A stretch of 59,773 nucleotides of DNA from an uncultured Erysipelotrichaceae bacterium (lineage in GTDB: Bacteria > Bacillota_I > Bacilli_A > RFN20 > CAG-826). Shown here one piece after another: positions 1-8,443 of this stretch. A program made the position numbers and the translations under genes. The number at the start of each line of letters is the position of its first letter. Position 1 is the first letter of the stretch. Below the pieces are notes generated by a model, which worked only from the letters and a program-made list of their open reading frames with translations, did no database searches and was not told the origin of the DNA. The DNA is taken from assembly GCA_902800905.1 (NCBI GenBank), contig CADCGC010000002.1, forward strand, positions 1 through 59,773. The letters are read 5' to 3'.

Positions 1-129
1 TCCAAATATTGATGCTTTTGGAAATAACTTTCTTTAGAAAAACTTTTAAGATTTTAATTTCCAGAGATTTTGGAAATGACTATTTTATTTAACAATTTTC
101 AACTATCTACGACTGATATTTTTGTTTCA

Positions 130-200
130 ATTCATCTCCCACCTATAGAGGTATTCATCAATTTAAATCGTTGATGTGGGGCTTCTTGCTGAAATATGTT
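130..200 (+). other. Structured element resembling an IS200/IS605 (TnpB) right end
   Basis: The sequence can fold as an outer CCCAC/GTGGG stem (138-142 with 176-180) enclosing two hairpins, ACCT/AGGT (141-144/149-152) and CATCAA/TTGATG (156-161/171-176). It is followed by GCTTCTTGCTGAA. This layout, with a GTGGG-CTTCTTGC end, resembles the 3' ends of tnpB-type insertion sequences as I recall them. No tnpA or tnpB remains downstream, and the left edge of the window cuts off what lies upstream. It could instead be an unrelated structured RNA. Confidence 0.3.
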
Positions 201-220
201 AAAAAAACGTAATGAAAAGC

Positions 221-248
221 CATCTCGAGTTGGAGATGTTTTTTTATT
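221..248 (+). terminator. Intrinsic terminator upstream of glnA
   Basis: CATCTC (221-226) and GAGATG (233-238) form a 6-bp stem with a 6-base loop, followed directly by a run of eight T. It would end transcription entering from the left edge and insulate the glnA promoter. Confidence 0.75.
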
Positions 249-258
249 TTTTTATCAA

Positions 259-342
259 TGTTAACAAAAAATACAAAATATCTTACGAAACATTAACAGA
301 GTTAAAATCTTCAAAATACATGTATGTAAAGAAAAGTTTACA
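259..342 (+). promoter_or_regulatory. Candidate nitrogen-regulator (GlnR/TnrA-like) boxes
   Basis: Two inverted repeats lie upstream of the glnA promoter. At 259-275, TGTTA-N7-ATACA differs by one base from the GlnR/TnrA consensus TGTNA-N7-TNACA. At 325-342, TGTAAA-N6-TTTACA is a perfect dyad, but its spacer is one base longer than the consensus. GlnR-type control of glnA is established in Bacillota. No glnR gene is in this window, so the assignment is by pattern only. Confidence 0.35.
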
Positions 343-351
343 TCGAAATTG

Positions 352-380
352 TTGACAAATTAGTCATAGAGTTTTACATT
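352..380 (+). promoter_or_regulatory. Promoter of glnA-glmS
   Basis: A perfect -35 TTGACA (352-357) is separated by 17 bp from a -10-like TACATT (375-380). The expected start near 387 would leave a leader of about 24 nt containing a GAGGA ribosome-binding site before the ATG at 411. Confidence 0.7.
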
Positions 381-410
381 TTTTCTTGTTTTTATTCGAG
401 GACATGACTT

Positions 411-1745
411 ATGAAAAAAGAAGAAATTAGAAAATTAATAGAAGAAAACAATATCTCATACATCAGAATGCAGTTCACCGACATGCTTGGTGATATCAAA
501 GCGGTTGAGATTCCAGTAAAAAAACTAGATGACGCCTTTAATAACAAGATTATGTTTGATGGTTCATCTATTGAAGGATTTGTGAGAATTAAAGAAGCTG
601 ATATGTATCTTCATCCTGATTTAGATACATTTTTAATTCTTCCTTTTGAAGATTCTTCATTAGGTGGAGTGGCTAGATTTATATGTGATGTCTACACTCC
701 TGAAGGAAAACCATTTGTGGGAGATCCACGTCATATTCTTAAAGCACAAGTTAAGAAGATGAATGATATGGGTATTGAAACCATGTATGTTGGATTCGAA
801 CCAGAGTTCTATCTTTTCAAATTAAATCCAGATGGAAGCGTCTCTACAAATTGTAGTGACACTGCGTCATATTTTGATTTATCTCCATTTGATGGAGGAG
901 AAAACATTAGAAGAGAAATCGCTTTGATGTTAGAAAAAATGGGCTTTGAAGTTCAAGCTTCCCATCATGAAGTTGGTCCAGGACAAAATGAGATTACATT
1001 TAAATACACTGATGTTGTTTCAGCGTGTGATCGTGTACAAACATTTAAACAAGTAGTGAAAATGGTAGCGAGAAAAAACGGTTATCTTGCTTCCTTTATG
1101 CCAAAACCATTAAATAAACAAGCTGGAAACGGAATGCACACGAATTGTTCTTTATTTACTAAAGACAAAGGTGATTTATTTTATGATCCTAAAGCTGATA
1201 TGGAATTATCTTCAATGTGCAAGAAATGGATTAGCGGCATTTTACTTCATGCAAGAGAACTTAGTTTATTAACTAATCCAATCGTTAATTCGTATAAGAG
1301 ACTCGTTAGTGGTTATGAAGCTCCTATCTACGCTTGCTGGAGTGATGCAAATAGAAGTTCATTAGTTCGTATTCCTGCAATTAGAGGACTTTCTACAAGA
1401 ACTGAGTTAAGAAATGTTGATCCGTGTGCTAACCCATACCTCGCTTTAGCGGGTATTCTTGCTTGTGGATTATATGGAATTAAAAATATTGATGATAAAG
1501 ATATCGTTCCTCCAGTGAATGATAATTTATTCGCATTAAGCGAAGAAGAAATTGAAGCTAGAAATATCGTCTGCTTACCAGCAACATTACATTCCGCAAT
1601 TAAATATTTTAAAAATAGTGATATCCTTAAAGAAGTTATGGGAGATCATCTCTTCTATAAGTACATTGAAGCTAAAGAAAAAGAGTGGAAAGAATATCAC
1701 ACCACAGTTAGTGAGTATGAATTAAACAAATATTTAGGTAGATAA
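411..1745 (+). CDS. glnA: Glutamine synthetase type I
   Basis: This enzyme makes glutamine from glutamate, ammonia and ATP in the cytosol. The 444-residue length matches the short GSI-alpha form of Bacillota, not the longer adenylylated GSI-beta form. The N-terminal beta-grasp carries MFDGSSIEGF. The catalytic barrel has the metal-binding EVGPGQNEITF, the NGMHTN signature, the NSYKRL stretch and RTELRN near the C-terminus. No adenylylation-loop Tyr region is evident. The ATG at 411 follows a GAGGA site. glmS begins one base after the stop, so the pair is probably co-transcribed, which joins glutamine supply to the enzyme that spends it on amino sugars. GlnR-like dyads precede the promoter. 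Identification is secure. Confidence 0.97.
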   Translation: MKKEEIRKLIEENNISYIRMQFTDMLGDIKAVEIPVKKLDDAFNNKIMFDGSSIEGFVRIKEADMYLHPDLDTFLILPFEDSSLGGVARFICDVYTPEGKPFVGDPRHILKAQVKKMNDMGIETMYVGFEPEFYLFKLNPDGSVSTNCSDTASYFDLSPFDGGENIRREIALMLEKMGFEVQASHHEVGPGQNEITFKYTDVVSACDRVQTFKQVVKMVARKNGYLASFMPKPLNKQAGNGMHTNCSLFTKDKGDLFYDPKADMELSSMCKKWISGILLHARELSLLTNPIVNSYKRLVSGYEAPIYACWSDANRSSLVRIPAIRGLSTRTELRNVDPCANPYLALAGILACGLYGIKNIDDKDIVPPVNDNLFALSEEEIEARNIVCLPATLHSAIKYFKNSDILKEVMGDHLFYKYIEAKEKEWKEYHTTVSEYELNKYLGR

Positions 1746-1746
1746 T

Positions 1747-3525
1747 ATGTGTGGAATTGTTGGTTCAATTGGTCTAAGAAGACCACGAGAATATGTAGGT
1801 AACGGCCTAAAAATGCTTGATTACCGTGGATATGACTCTGCTGGAGTCGCCTATTTTGATAATGGCATTAAGATCTATAAAGATGTTGGCAGTGTGGAAC
1901 ATCTTCTTGGTATTGTTCCAAAAAATATTAAGACAAATATCATGATTGGTCACACTCGTTGGGCAACGCATGGTGCGCCTAATAAAAATAACACCCACCC
2001 ACATATCTCTTTCCACAAAAAGATTTGTCTAGTCCATAATGGAGTAATTGAAAACTACAAAGAATTGAAGAATTTTCTACTAGAAAAATGTTATGGCTTT
2101 TATGGTGAAACCGACTCTGAAGTTGTCGCTAATCTTGTGGATTACTACTATCTTGAAACGAAAGATGTTCAAAAAGCGATTGAAAAAGTCATTTCCTTAT
2201 TAAAAGGAAGCTACGCGATATGCCTATTCGATAGCGACTCAGAAAATGATTTATATATCTTCAAAAAAGGGTCACCTTTAGTGGTGGGCTTAGGCAAAGG
2301 TTTTAAAATGGTGGCCTCTGATGCCTCCCCAATGGTGGAATACACAACCGACTTCATTGAGCTTAGTGATTTAGAATATGGAATCATTAACAAAGACAAA
2401 GTCACTATCTATGATAAAGATGGAAATGAAGTCGCAAAAGAAACTATTCACAAGGATATTGAACTTATTTCTCATGACTTAAAAGGCTATCCGCATTACA
2501 TGCTTAAAGAAATCGAAGAGATTCCTCAAACAGTGAATCGTATCATCGATAACTACTTCCAAAACGATGAGTTCCAATTTGATAACGATTTACTTAATGA
2601 TTTAAATGAATCAGACCACATCATTTTTATTGGTTGCGGAACCTCATATCACGCAGGACTTGTTGGCGGTAGATATTTTGAAAAATATGATAAATCAGCA
2701 TCTAGATTTATCGCTTCAGAATGGGCGTTCCATCCAACATTCCCAGGACAGAAGCCATTCATTATTTTGATTTCTCAATCAGGAGAAACCGCTGATTTGA
2801 TTCACTGTTTAAAAATCATCAAAGAACATAATTTAAAGAATTTAATTATCACTAATACTGGTGGATCAACTTTAGATAGAAACTGTGATTATTCAATCTT
2901 GTTACATTCAGGAATTGAAGTATCTGTTGCGTCCACTAAAGCTTATGTTGCGCAGGTTGCTCTTTTTGCCATGCTAGCAGCGGCTTTACAAAACGACAAA
3001 CAGGTTGTTAAAGATTTAAAACAATCAATTGATGTCATTAATGATATTCAAGGCAACTTTAAACCAATCATTAAATCTGTTGCTGAAGAGATTAAAGACA
3101 AGAAAAACATCTTCTATTTAGGAAGAAGTTTTGACTATTTCCTTTCTCTTGAAGCATCGTTAAAGCTTAAAGAAATCAGCTATATTCACTCTGAAGCTGT
3201 TCCTGGAGGAGAACTTAAACACGGTCCAATCGCTTTAATTGAAGATGGGCTACCAGTTATTGTTTTCATTACTGATCCAGAGACCGCTCCTAGTATGAGA
3301 GGCAATATTGAAGAAGTAAAATCTAGAGGTGCGAAAGTCTATGTTATTGCTACTGAAGCACTAGCAAAAGAAGGCGATACGATTGTTGTTAAGAACTATG
3401 CGTTCTATCTTTCTAGTGTTGCTATATCTTCAATTGCGTTTTATCTCGCTTATTATGTCTCTTTGGCGAAAGGCTTGAATGTTGATAAACCTAGAAACCT
3501 CGCTAAAAGTGTTACAGTTGAATAG
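1747..3525 (+). CDS. glmS: Glutamine-fructose-6-phosphate aminotransferase
   Basis: GlmS converts fructose-6-phosphate and glutamine to glucosamine-6-phosphate and glutamate, the entry step to amino-sugar and cell-wall precursors. Cys2 after the initiator Met is the N-terminal nucleophile of the glutaminase domain (about 1-220, with HTRWATHG and HNGVIENY). Two SIS sugar-phosphate isomerase domains follow (about 280-590, with SQSGETADL, ASTKAY and HGPIALI). The 592-residue length is normal for the family. The start lies one base after glnA's stop, which leaves no room for the glmS ribozyme-riboswitch found upstream of glmS in many Bacillota. Expression is therefore presumably set by the glnA promoter. 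A strong terminator follows. Identification is secure. Confidence 0.97.
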   Translation: MCGIVGSIGLRRPREYVGNGLKMLDYRGYDSAGVAYFDNGIKIYKDVGSVEHLLGIVPKNIKTNIMIGHTRWATHGAPNKNNTHPHISFHKKICLVHNGVIENYKELKNFLLEKCYGFYGETDSEVVANLVDYYYLETKDVQKAIEKVISLLKGSYAICLFDSDSENDLYIFKKGSPLVVGLGKGFKMVASDASPMVEYTTDFIELSDLEYGIINKDKVTIYDKDGNEVAKETIHKDIELISHDLKGYPHYMLKEIEEIPQTVNRIIDNYFQNDEFQFDNDLLNDLNESDHIIFIGCGTSYHAGLVGGRYFEKYDKSASRFIASEWAFHPTFPGQKPFIILISQSGETADLIHCLKIIKEHNLKNLIITNTGGSTLDRNCDYSILLHSGIEVSVASTKAYVAQVALFAMLAAALQNDKQVVKDLKQSIDVINDIQGNFKPIIKSVAEEIKDKKNIFYLGRSFDYFLSLEASLKLKEISYIHSEAVPGGELKHGPIALIEDGLPVIVFITDPETAPSMRGNIEEVKSRGAKVYVIATEALAKEGDTIVVKNYAFYLSSVAISSIAFYLAYYVSLAKGLNVDKPRNLAKSVTVE

Positions 3526-3550
3526 GACCAAGTTCACTTGGTCTTTTTTT
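3526..3550 (+). terminator. Terminator after glmS
   Basis: GACCAAG (3526-3532) pairs with CTTGGTC (3537-3543) around the tetraloop TTCA, followed by seven T. It closes the glnA-glmS operon. Confidence 0.9.
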
Positions 3551-3632
3551 ACTTAAAAATTATGACTAAAACTACTAACTATGTTATTCTATTTACAACT
3601 AATGATTTAACATTCGCTCACGGTACTAGATT

Positions 3633-5327
3633 ATGAAGAATATCAGTAATTATGTGCAACACGCAAAAAGAAAAGTTTTGATTGTGGAAGATGAAGTCAT
3701 CAATCAACAAATTTTGTCTTTCATTTTAGAAAAAGAATATGACGTTCTTTTAGCAGGAAACGGACAAGAGGCTTTAGATATTTTAAAAGCTCAGTACAAA
3801 GAAATTTCTCTAGTGCTTTTAGATTTAGTTATGCCAGTCATGGATGGATTTGAAGTTTTAAAACGCATTGAAGATGACTCATTATTAAAACGTGTTCCAG
3901 TTATTGTTCTTACATCTGATAAGAGTGCGGAAATTGAAAGCTTGAAATTAGGTGCGCAAGATTTCATTGTTAAACCTTATGATATGCCAGAAGTCATTTT
4001 AGCGAGAATTAGACGTTCTATCATGCTCGCTGAAGAGACCAACCTTATTATCAAAACTCAAAAAGATGATTTAACCGGTCTATTTACTAAAAAATATTTT
4101 TATGAATATATCCATGAATTTGATGCTCTTAATTCAAATGAATTAATGGATGCGATTTCTATCAACATTAAAAGATTTCATATCTTTAATGAAATGTATG
4201 GTCACGAACTCGGCGATCGACTACTAGTCAACGTTGCTAAAGCGTTAAAAGATTTGACTCACACAATCGATGGAATCGTTGCTCGAGTTGGTAGTGATAC
4301 GTTCTTCCTATATATTGCTTCTCAAGACAATTATCAATTTCTAATTGATGATGTTTTACGTCCTGCATATAAGAGCATTGGCAAAGATATCGAAGTTGAA
4401 TTTAGAATTGGCATTAATAAATACGCGAATAAAGACGATTCTATCGAAAAGAGATTTGATCACGCGGTTAGAGCGTCAACAGAAGACAAACATTCATTTG
4501 AAAACACAATAATTTATTATGATGAGCAAATGCATAACAAAGAAATGTATTATGACAAATTGCTCTATCATTTTGAAATAGCGTTAAAAGATAAAGAATT
4601 TAAATTATATCTTCAACCTAAATTTGAGATCCAAGGAGATAAACCGGTCCTTTCTAGTGCTGAAGCATTAGTGAGATGGGTTCATCCAGAATATGGAATG
4701 ATATCTCCTGGAGTATTTGTTCCACTTTTTGAAGAGAATGGTTTAGTAAGAAAACTTGACTATTTTGTGTGGAATGAAGTTGGTCGAGCAATTAATGAAT
4801 GGAAGACAAAATACGGGGTTTCTTTACCGGTTTCCATCAATGTTTCTCGTGTTGATTTATTAGATGAAGAACTATTTAACCACCTCTCACAAATGATAGA
4901 TGGGAACAATATAAGCATCAGTGATGTCTATCTCGAAATTACTGAATCTGCATACTCAGACGAACCAAAACTCATTGTTGATCGAGTGACTGAATTATCT
5001 AATAGAGGATTCTTAATTGAGATGGACGATTTCGGTAGTGGCTATTCTTCTTTAGGAATGGTGACTTCTTTACCAATCGATGTTCTTAAAATCGATATGT
5101 CATTTGTTAGAAATATGTTAACAAGCCTTAAAGATAAAAAGATGGTTGAAATCATTATTGAAATCGCTAATTTCTTAAAACTCAAGACTATCGCCGAAGG
5201 CGTTGAAAACAAAGAACAACTAGATTCTCTTAAAGAGATGGGTTGCGATATTGTTCAAGGCTATTACATGTCTAAACCAATATCAGTTGAAGAATTCACA
5301 GAAAAATACATTAAAACAAAGGAATAG
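3633..5327 (+). CDS. Response regulator with degenerate GGDEF and intact EAL (c-di-GMP phosphodiesterase)
   Basis: This is a soluble signalling protein of 564 residues. A receiver domain (about 13-130) has the acidic pair D20/E21, phospho-acceptor D64 in LLDLVMP, T94 and K114. A GGDEF-type domain (about 140-300) has GSDTF at 220-224 where GGDEF is expected, so cyclase activity is unlikely. The EAL domain (about 310-560) keeps EAL at 344-346, LEITES, DDFGSGYSS, KIDMSF, AEGVE and QGYY, the residues expected for c-di-GMP hydrolysis. A phosphorylation-gated c-di-GMP phosphodiesterase is the likely role. The Hpt gene five bases downstream could supply the phosphoryl group. No clear Shine-Dalgarno precedes the ATG. 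No histidine kinase is in this window. Confidence 0.88.
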   Translation: MKNISNYVQHAKRKVLIVEDEVINQQILSFILEKEYDVLLAGNGQEALDILKAQYKEISLVLLDLVMPVMDGFEVLKRIEDDSLLKRVPVIVLTSDKSAEIESLKLGAQDFIVKPYDMPEVILARIRRSIMLAEETNLIIKTQKDDLTGLFTKKYFYEYIHEFDALNSNELMDAISINIKRFHIFNEMYGHELGDRLLVNVAKALKDLTHTIDGIVARVGSDTFFLYIASQDNYQFLIDDVLRPAYKSIGKDIEVEFRIGINKYANKDDSIEKRFDHAVRASTEDKHSFENTIIYYDEQMHNKEMYYDKLLYHFEIALKDKEFKLYLQPKFEIQGDKPVLSSAEALVRWVHPEYGMISPGVFVPLFEENGLVRKLDYFVWNEVGRAINEWKTKYGVSLPVSINVSRVDLLDEELFNHLSQMIDGNNISISDVYLEITESAYSDEPKLIVDRVTELSNRGFLIEMDDFGSGYSSLGMVTSLPIDVLKIDMSFVRNMLTSLKDKKMVEIIIEIANFLKLKTIAEGVENKEQLDSLKEMGCDIVQGYYMSKPISVEEFTEKYIKTKE

Positions 5328-5332
5328 ATAAT

Positions 5333-5665
5333 ATGACTGTCGAACAATTAAAAGCCCTTGGTTGTAACACTAGCGAAGGCTTACAAAGGTGCATGAATAA
5401 CGAATCATTTTATCTCATGCTTGTTAACAAATTTATAGCTACCACAGATTTATCAAAACTTGAAGATGCCTTGAATAATGGCGATTTAGACACCGCTTTT
5501 AAAGAAGCACATTCCTTAAAAGGAGTGTGTGGGAATCTATCTCTTACTCCAATGTTTAATGTTCTTGTTGAGATGGTGGAGCCTTTAAGAGCAAAAGTAG
5601 TGATGGATTATAGTCCTTTGTTTAACGAATTTAAAAGACTATTTAGCGAACTGAAATCACTATAA
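5333..5665 (+). CDS. Hpt-domain phosphotransfer protein
   Basis: This 110-residue all-helical protein carries the Hpt signature AHSLKG, with the predicted phospho-accepting His at residue 60. It has no other domain, signal peptide or membrane segment. It starts five bases after the REC-EAL gene and must be co-transcribed with it, so it probably passes phosphate to or from D64 of that receiver. Stand-alone Hpt proteins act between a hybrid kinase and a response regulator; the kinase partner must be encoded elsewhere. The domain call is firm. The pairing is inferred from the gene order. Confidence 0.85.
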   Translation: MTVEQLKALGCNTSEGLQRCMNNESFYLMLVNKFIATTDLSKLEDALNNGDLDTAFKEAHSLKGVCGNLSLTPMFNVLVEMVEPLRAKVVMDYSPLFNEFKRLFSELKSL

Positions 5666-5696
5666 GAAACCACTTATTTTGAAATCAAAGCACAAC

Positions 5697-5725
5697 AAAA
5701 GCGGATTGAATCCGCCTTTATTTTT
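5697..5725. terminator. Bidirectional terminator between convergent genes
   Basis: GCGGAT (5701-5706) pairs with ATCCGC (5710-5715) around TGA. T-rich flanks lie on the + side (CTTTATTTTT) and A-rich flanks before it, giving a U-tract on the - side. It serves the Hpt gene and the convergent PAP2 gene. Confidence 0.75.
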
Positions 5726-5733
5726 GTTATGCT

Positions 5734-6639
5734 CTATTCGTTTGCTGGAACTTTTTCCTCAATATGTAGAGGTTTAATTCTTATGATTGCTTCATTTGCA
5801 ATGATTGTAAATGTCAATGTGAGGAACGCTCCAAAGGAGACGTCACTTAAGAAGTGAGCGGCCGCTAAGATACGGGCAAAAGCAACTAATAAGACAACAC
5901 AGCCACTTGCAATAAATAGTGGCAATTGAATCTTTTCAAGTTTCTTATCTGCGAGCGGATAGAATGTAGCGGCAACTAATAAGATACTTGCTTCAGCAGT
6001 GTGTCCACTTGGGAATGATTTGAAGTTATCACTAACAGTGTTGTAGTGTTCCATTAATTCTTTATAGTTCTTAGTTGGTTCCCACCAGTTATGGAAAGCA
6101 AGGTCGGTTGTGGCTAGTAATCTATAACGTGGACGATGGATGAGATCTTTTAATGTTGGAATACTCGCTAGTAAAACAAGTAAAAGAAGGGCGATTACTG
6201 AACAGAAAACAATCCACATATTTTTGTTTGGTGAAGCTTTAAATAAGAAATATCCACCTACAACTGCACCGGCTTCAGGTAAAGCAACGATTAAATAACC
6301 AACCCACTGTGGAGCAACACCATAGAATCCGTTAATTCCAAAATATTCTCCGCCTGGATAATAAATCGCTACTCCATAGCAGCAAGCTGCTAAAACGTAG
6401 AATAATACTTTGAGGGCAACGTGAAAATTACCTTTTAATGCAAAGGCGATAAGTCCTCCGCCCATTAGGGCAACTGCGGCAAAACCAATTGTTGGTCCGA
6501 TTGCGGAAATAAGTAATCCAAAGGTATTGTCTTTTGAAGCAATTGTGGTGGAAATGTTTAAATCAAAAAACGATCCTAAAACGATTCCTAATATTGCAAC
6601 TCCCCACGCAATAAATAAAGGAATTCTCATTTGTTTCAT
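5734..6639 (-). CDS. PAP2-superfamily membrane phosphatase
   Basis: This integral membrane protein of 301 residues has about seven hydrophobic segments and the three PAP2 phosphatase motifs. Motif 1 is K164-DLIHRP-R (the usual final RP is RY here). Motif 2 is PSGH at 210-213. Motif 3 is A-R256-ILAAA-H262-FLS-D266. These residues act on the outer face and dephosphorylate lipid phosphates such as phosphatidic acid, phosphatidylglycerophosphate or undecaprenyl diphosphate. The substrate cannot be told from sequence. It is monocistronic, with GGAG before the ATG and a TATAAT-like -10 (6671-6676 on the - strand). The N-terminal half, before motif 1, is longer than in minimal family members. Confidence 0.85.
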   Translation of the reverse strand: MKQMRIPLFIAWGVAILGIVLGSFFDLNISTTIASKDNTFGLLISAIGPTIGFAAVALMGGGLIAFALKGNFHVALKVLFYVLAACCYGVAIYYPGGEYFGINGFYGVAPQWVGYLIVALPEAGAVVGGYFLFKASPNKNMWIVFCSVIALLLLVLLASIPTLKDLIHRPRYRLLATTDLAFHNWWEPTKNYKELMEHYNTVSDNFKSFPSGHTAEASILLVAATFYPLADKKLEKIQLPLFIASGCVVLLVAFARILAAAHFLSDVSFGAFLTLTFTIIANEAIIRIKPLHIEEKVPANE

Positions 6640-6670
6640 ACTATATTCTCTCCTCTATAAAACCACATAT

Positions 6671-6676
6671 ATTATA
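6671..6676 (-). promoter_or_regulatory. -10 element upstream of the PAP2 gene
   Basis: A perfect TATAAT reads on the - strand at 6676-6671, about 30 bases before the start codon. No convincing -35 is seen at 16-18 bp. AAAACCA and TGGTTTT arms flank the interval (about 6657-6663 and 6728-6735), so part of it may also fold as a terminator for the upstream lctP gene. Confidence 0.45.
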
Positions 6677-6734
6677 GTTCTATTAGTTATGAATCATTAA
6701 CGAAAACATAAAATGCTGGGCTTCTTATATGGTT

Positions 6735-8405
6735 TTAGGCAACATTGAATGCAAATATCAATAAAACAAATATTATGATTATTAATATTGTATAAACAAT
6801 AGTCGGTGCAATAGTGATTCTAATTATTTTGCCTTCTTTTCCGTTTGTTCCAACTGTTGCACAAACCGCAACTGTGTTATTAACACAAATCATGTTTCCA
6901 ACAGCCCCACCTATAATTTGAAGAGCCACAATCAATATTGTTGGTAACCCTAAGTTAAGTGCTGATTGATATTGTAAATTTGTGAATAGCGAATTTGATA
7001 CAGTATTGCTTCCAGATACAAAAGCACCCAACACCCCTATAATAGGAGCAATTATTACATAGAATACTTTTCCAACCTTACTTAACGATTCGGCCATATA
7101 GAAAATCATGCTTTTTGTTTCGGTTGAATCGAATGCGTTTGATCCAGAATATCTCATAATCTGAACAAGAGCTAATCCACTGACAATAGCAATTGCGGCG
7201 CCTAATAGTTGTTTTCCTGTGTTTTTCCATGCTTGTCCGACTTCTTGTCTTTTCATCTTATGAATTGGAATAATTAGGAACGAAACGAGAATAAAAATTG
7301 TTCCGGGTAGCCACGCCCATTTGAAAGTGTAAGATGTGTTTCCGACACCAAAAAGCTCTGGAATCTTAATTGCAAACACTTCGGCAAGAACGCCATTCCC
7401 ATTTAAAGTTGATTTAATTGGAAGAAATGGAAGCCTAGTAATAACTAATATAACTGCGATGATGATATATGGTAACCACGCTCTTATAAGCGACAAATTA
7501 GATTCTTTTGGTTTGGTTGCTTCAACGGTTGATTTCCAAGATTCATCCCATTCGTTTTGGTCAGGAAAGTTCCATTGCTTTTTAGGAATGAGAAATCCTT
7601 TTTTAGCAGCAAATATAACAATAGGTAATCCGATTAAAGCACCTAATAACGACGGGAATTCTGGTCCAAGGAAGCAAGCAATCAATGTGTATGGAATTGT
7701 AAAGCATAATCCAGCGAATATAGCAAAAGGCAACACTTCAAATGCTGGCTTAAACGATTTTTCTTTTGAAAAGAATTTGCACATAACTGCTACTGCAATA
7801 AAAGGAATAAAAGTACCAACAATTGCATGAGGAATAGAAACCCACATTGAAAGCGATGACGAATATGAGTCGGTTGCAATTTCGCTGCCTAAACATGTAA
7901 GAGACTGGATGGTTGGCGTTCCAATTGCTCCAAAACTGACAGCAGTGCTATCACAAATTAAAGCTACAACCGCTGCTGCAACAGGAGGAAACCCTAAACT
8001 AACAAGTAGTGGTGCTGCTAGTGCTGCTGGAGTGCCAAAGCCGGCAGCTCCTTCAATAAAAGAAGCAAACATCCAACCGATTATAATGGCCTGTATTCTT
8101 ACATCTTTTGTTATTGATTTAAAGCCATTGTTAATTGAATGAGTTCCCCCGCTTTCTTTAAGCATGTTCATAACAATAATGGCGCCTGTAATTGTAATTA
8201 GTACATCAAGTGAATTAAGCACTCCGCTTATGGAATACGCAAAAACTGATAACCAATCCATTTTCCAAAATATTAGACCGAAAACACACGCTAAAAGCCA
8301 CGATATCGGGAGCGATATTTTAGCAGGAATATTAAACGCCATCATTAAAACCAAACTAACAAGTATTGGTAAAAAAGCTAATAAGGGAAGTACTACAGTT
8401 TCCAT
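6735..8405 (-). CDS. LctP-family (L-lactate/glycolate-type) permease
   Basis: This 556-residue protein has about 13 hydrophobic segments and the hallmark of the LctP family, [20 protein letters not shown] followed by a conserved [15 protein letters not shown] stretch (about residues 118-165). Known members (LldP, GlcA) take up lactate or glycolate by proton symport. It is the last gene of the nine-gene operon that also carries a GlcD-like oxidase, as in lactate-oxidising operons. The substrate could be another short hydroxy acid, and it could export rather than import. A small hairpin separates it from the upstream isomerase gene, and no good Shine-Dalgarno precedes the ATG, so it may be expressed at a different level from the rest. 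Confidence 0.9.
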   Translation of the reverse strand: METVVLPLLAFLPILVSLVLMMAFNIPAKISLPISWLLACVFGLIFWKMDWLSVFAYSISGVLNSLDVLITITGAIIVMNMLKESGGTHSINNGFKSITKDVRIQAIIIGWMFASFIEGAAGFGTPAALAAPLLVSLGFPPVAAAVVALICDSTAVSFGAIGTPTIQSLTCLGSEIATDSYSSSLSMWVSIPHAIVGTFIPFIAVAVMCKFFSKEKSFKPAFEVLPFAIFAGLCFTIPYTLIACFLGPEFPSLLGALIGLPIVIFAAKKGFLIPKKQWNFPDQNEWDESWKSTVEATKPKESNLSLIRAWLPYIIIAVILVITRLPFLPIKSTLNGNGVLAEVFAIKIPELFGVGNTSYTFKWAWLPGTIFILVSFLIIPIHKMKRQEVGQAWKNTGKQLLGAAIAIVSGLALVQIMRYSGSNAFDSTETKSMIFYMAESLSKVGKVFYVIIAPIIGVLGAFVSGSNTVSNSLFTNLQYQSALNLGLPTILIVALQIIGGAVGNMICVNNTVAVCATVGTNGKEGKIIRITIAPTIVYTILIIIIFVLLIFAFNVA

Positions 8406-8410
8406 ATAAT

Positions 8411-8433
8411 GAAAAGGCGTTTTAAAGACGCCT
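8411..8433 (-). terminator. Hairpin between the isomerase and permease genes (partial terminator or attenuator)
   Basis: On the - strand GGCGT (8432-8428) pairs with ACGCC (8420-8416), followed by only four T. It sits in the 38-nt gap before lctP. A short U-tract suggests partial read-through rather than an operon end. Confidence 0.45.
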
Positions 8434-8443
8434 CATAAATGAT

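Noticed and set aside
1700..1750. glmS ribozyme upstream of glmS
   Set aside because: Only one base separates glnA and glmS, and no ribozyme core is present in the coding sequence before it.
7336..8409. Open frames on the + strand inside the lactate permease gene
   Set aside because: They are antisense shadows of a clear membrane permease, with no ribosome sites and low-complexity composition.
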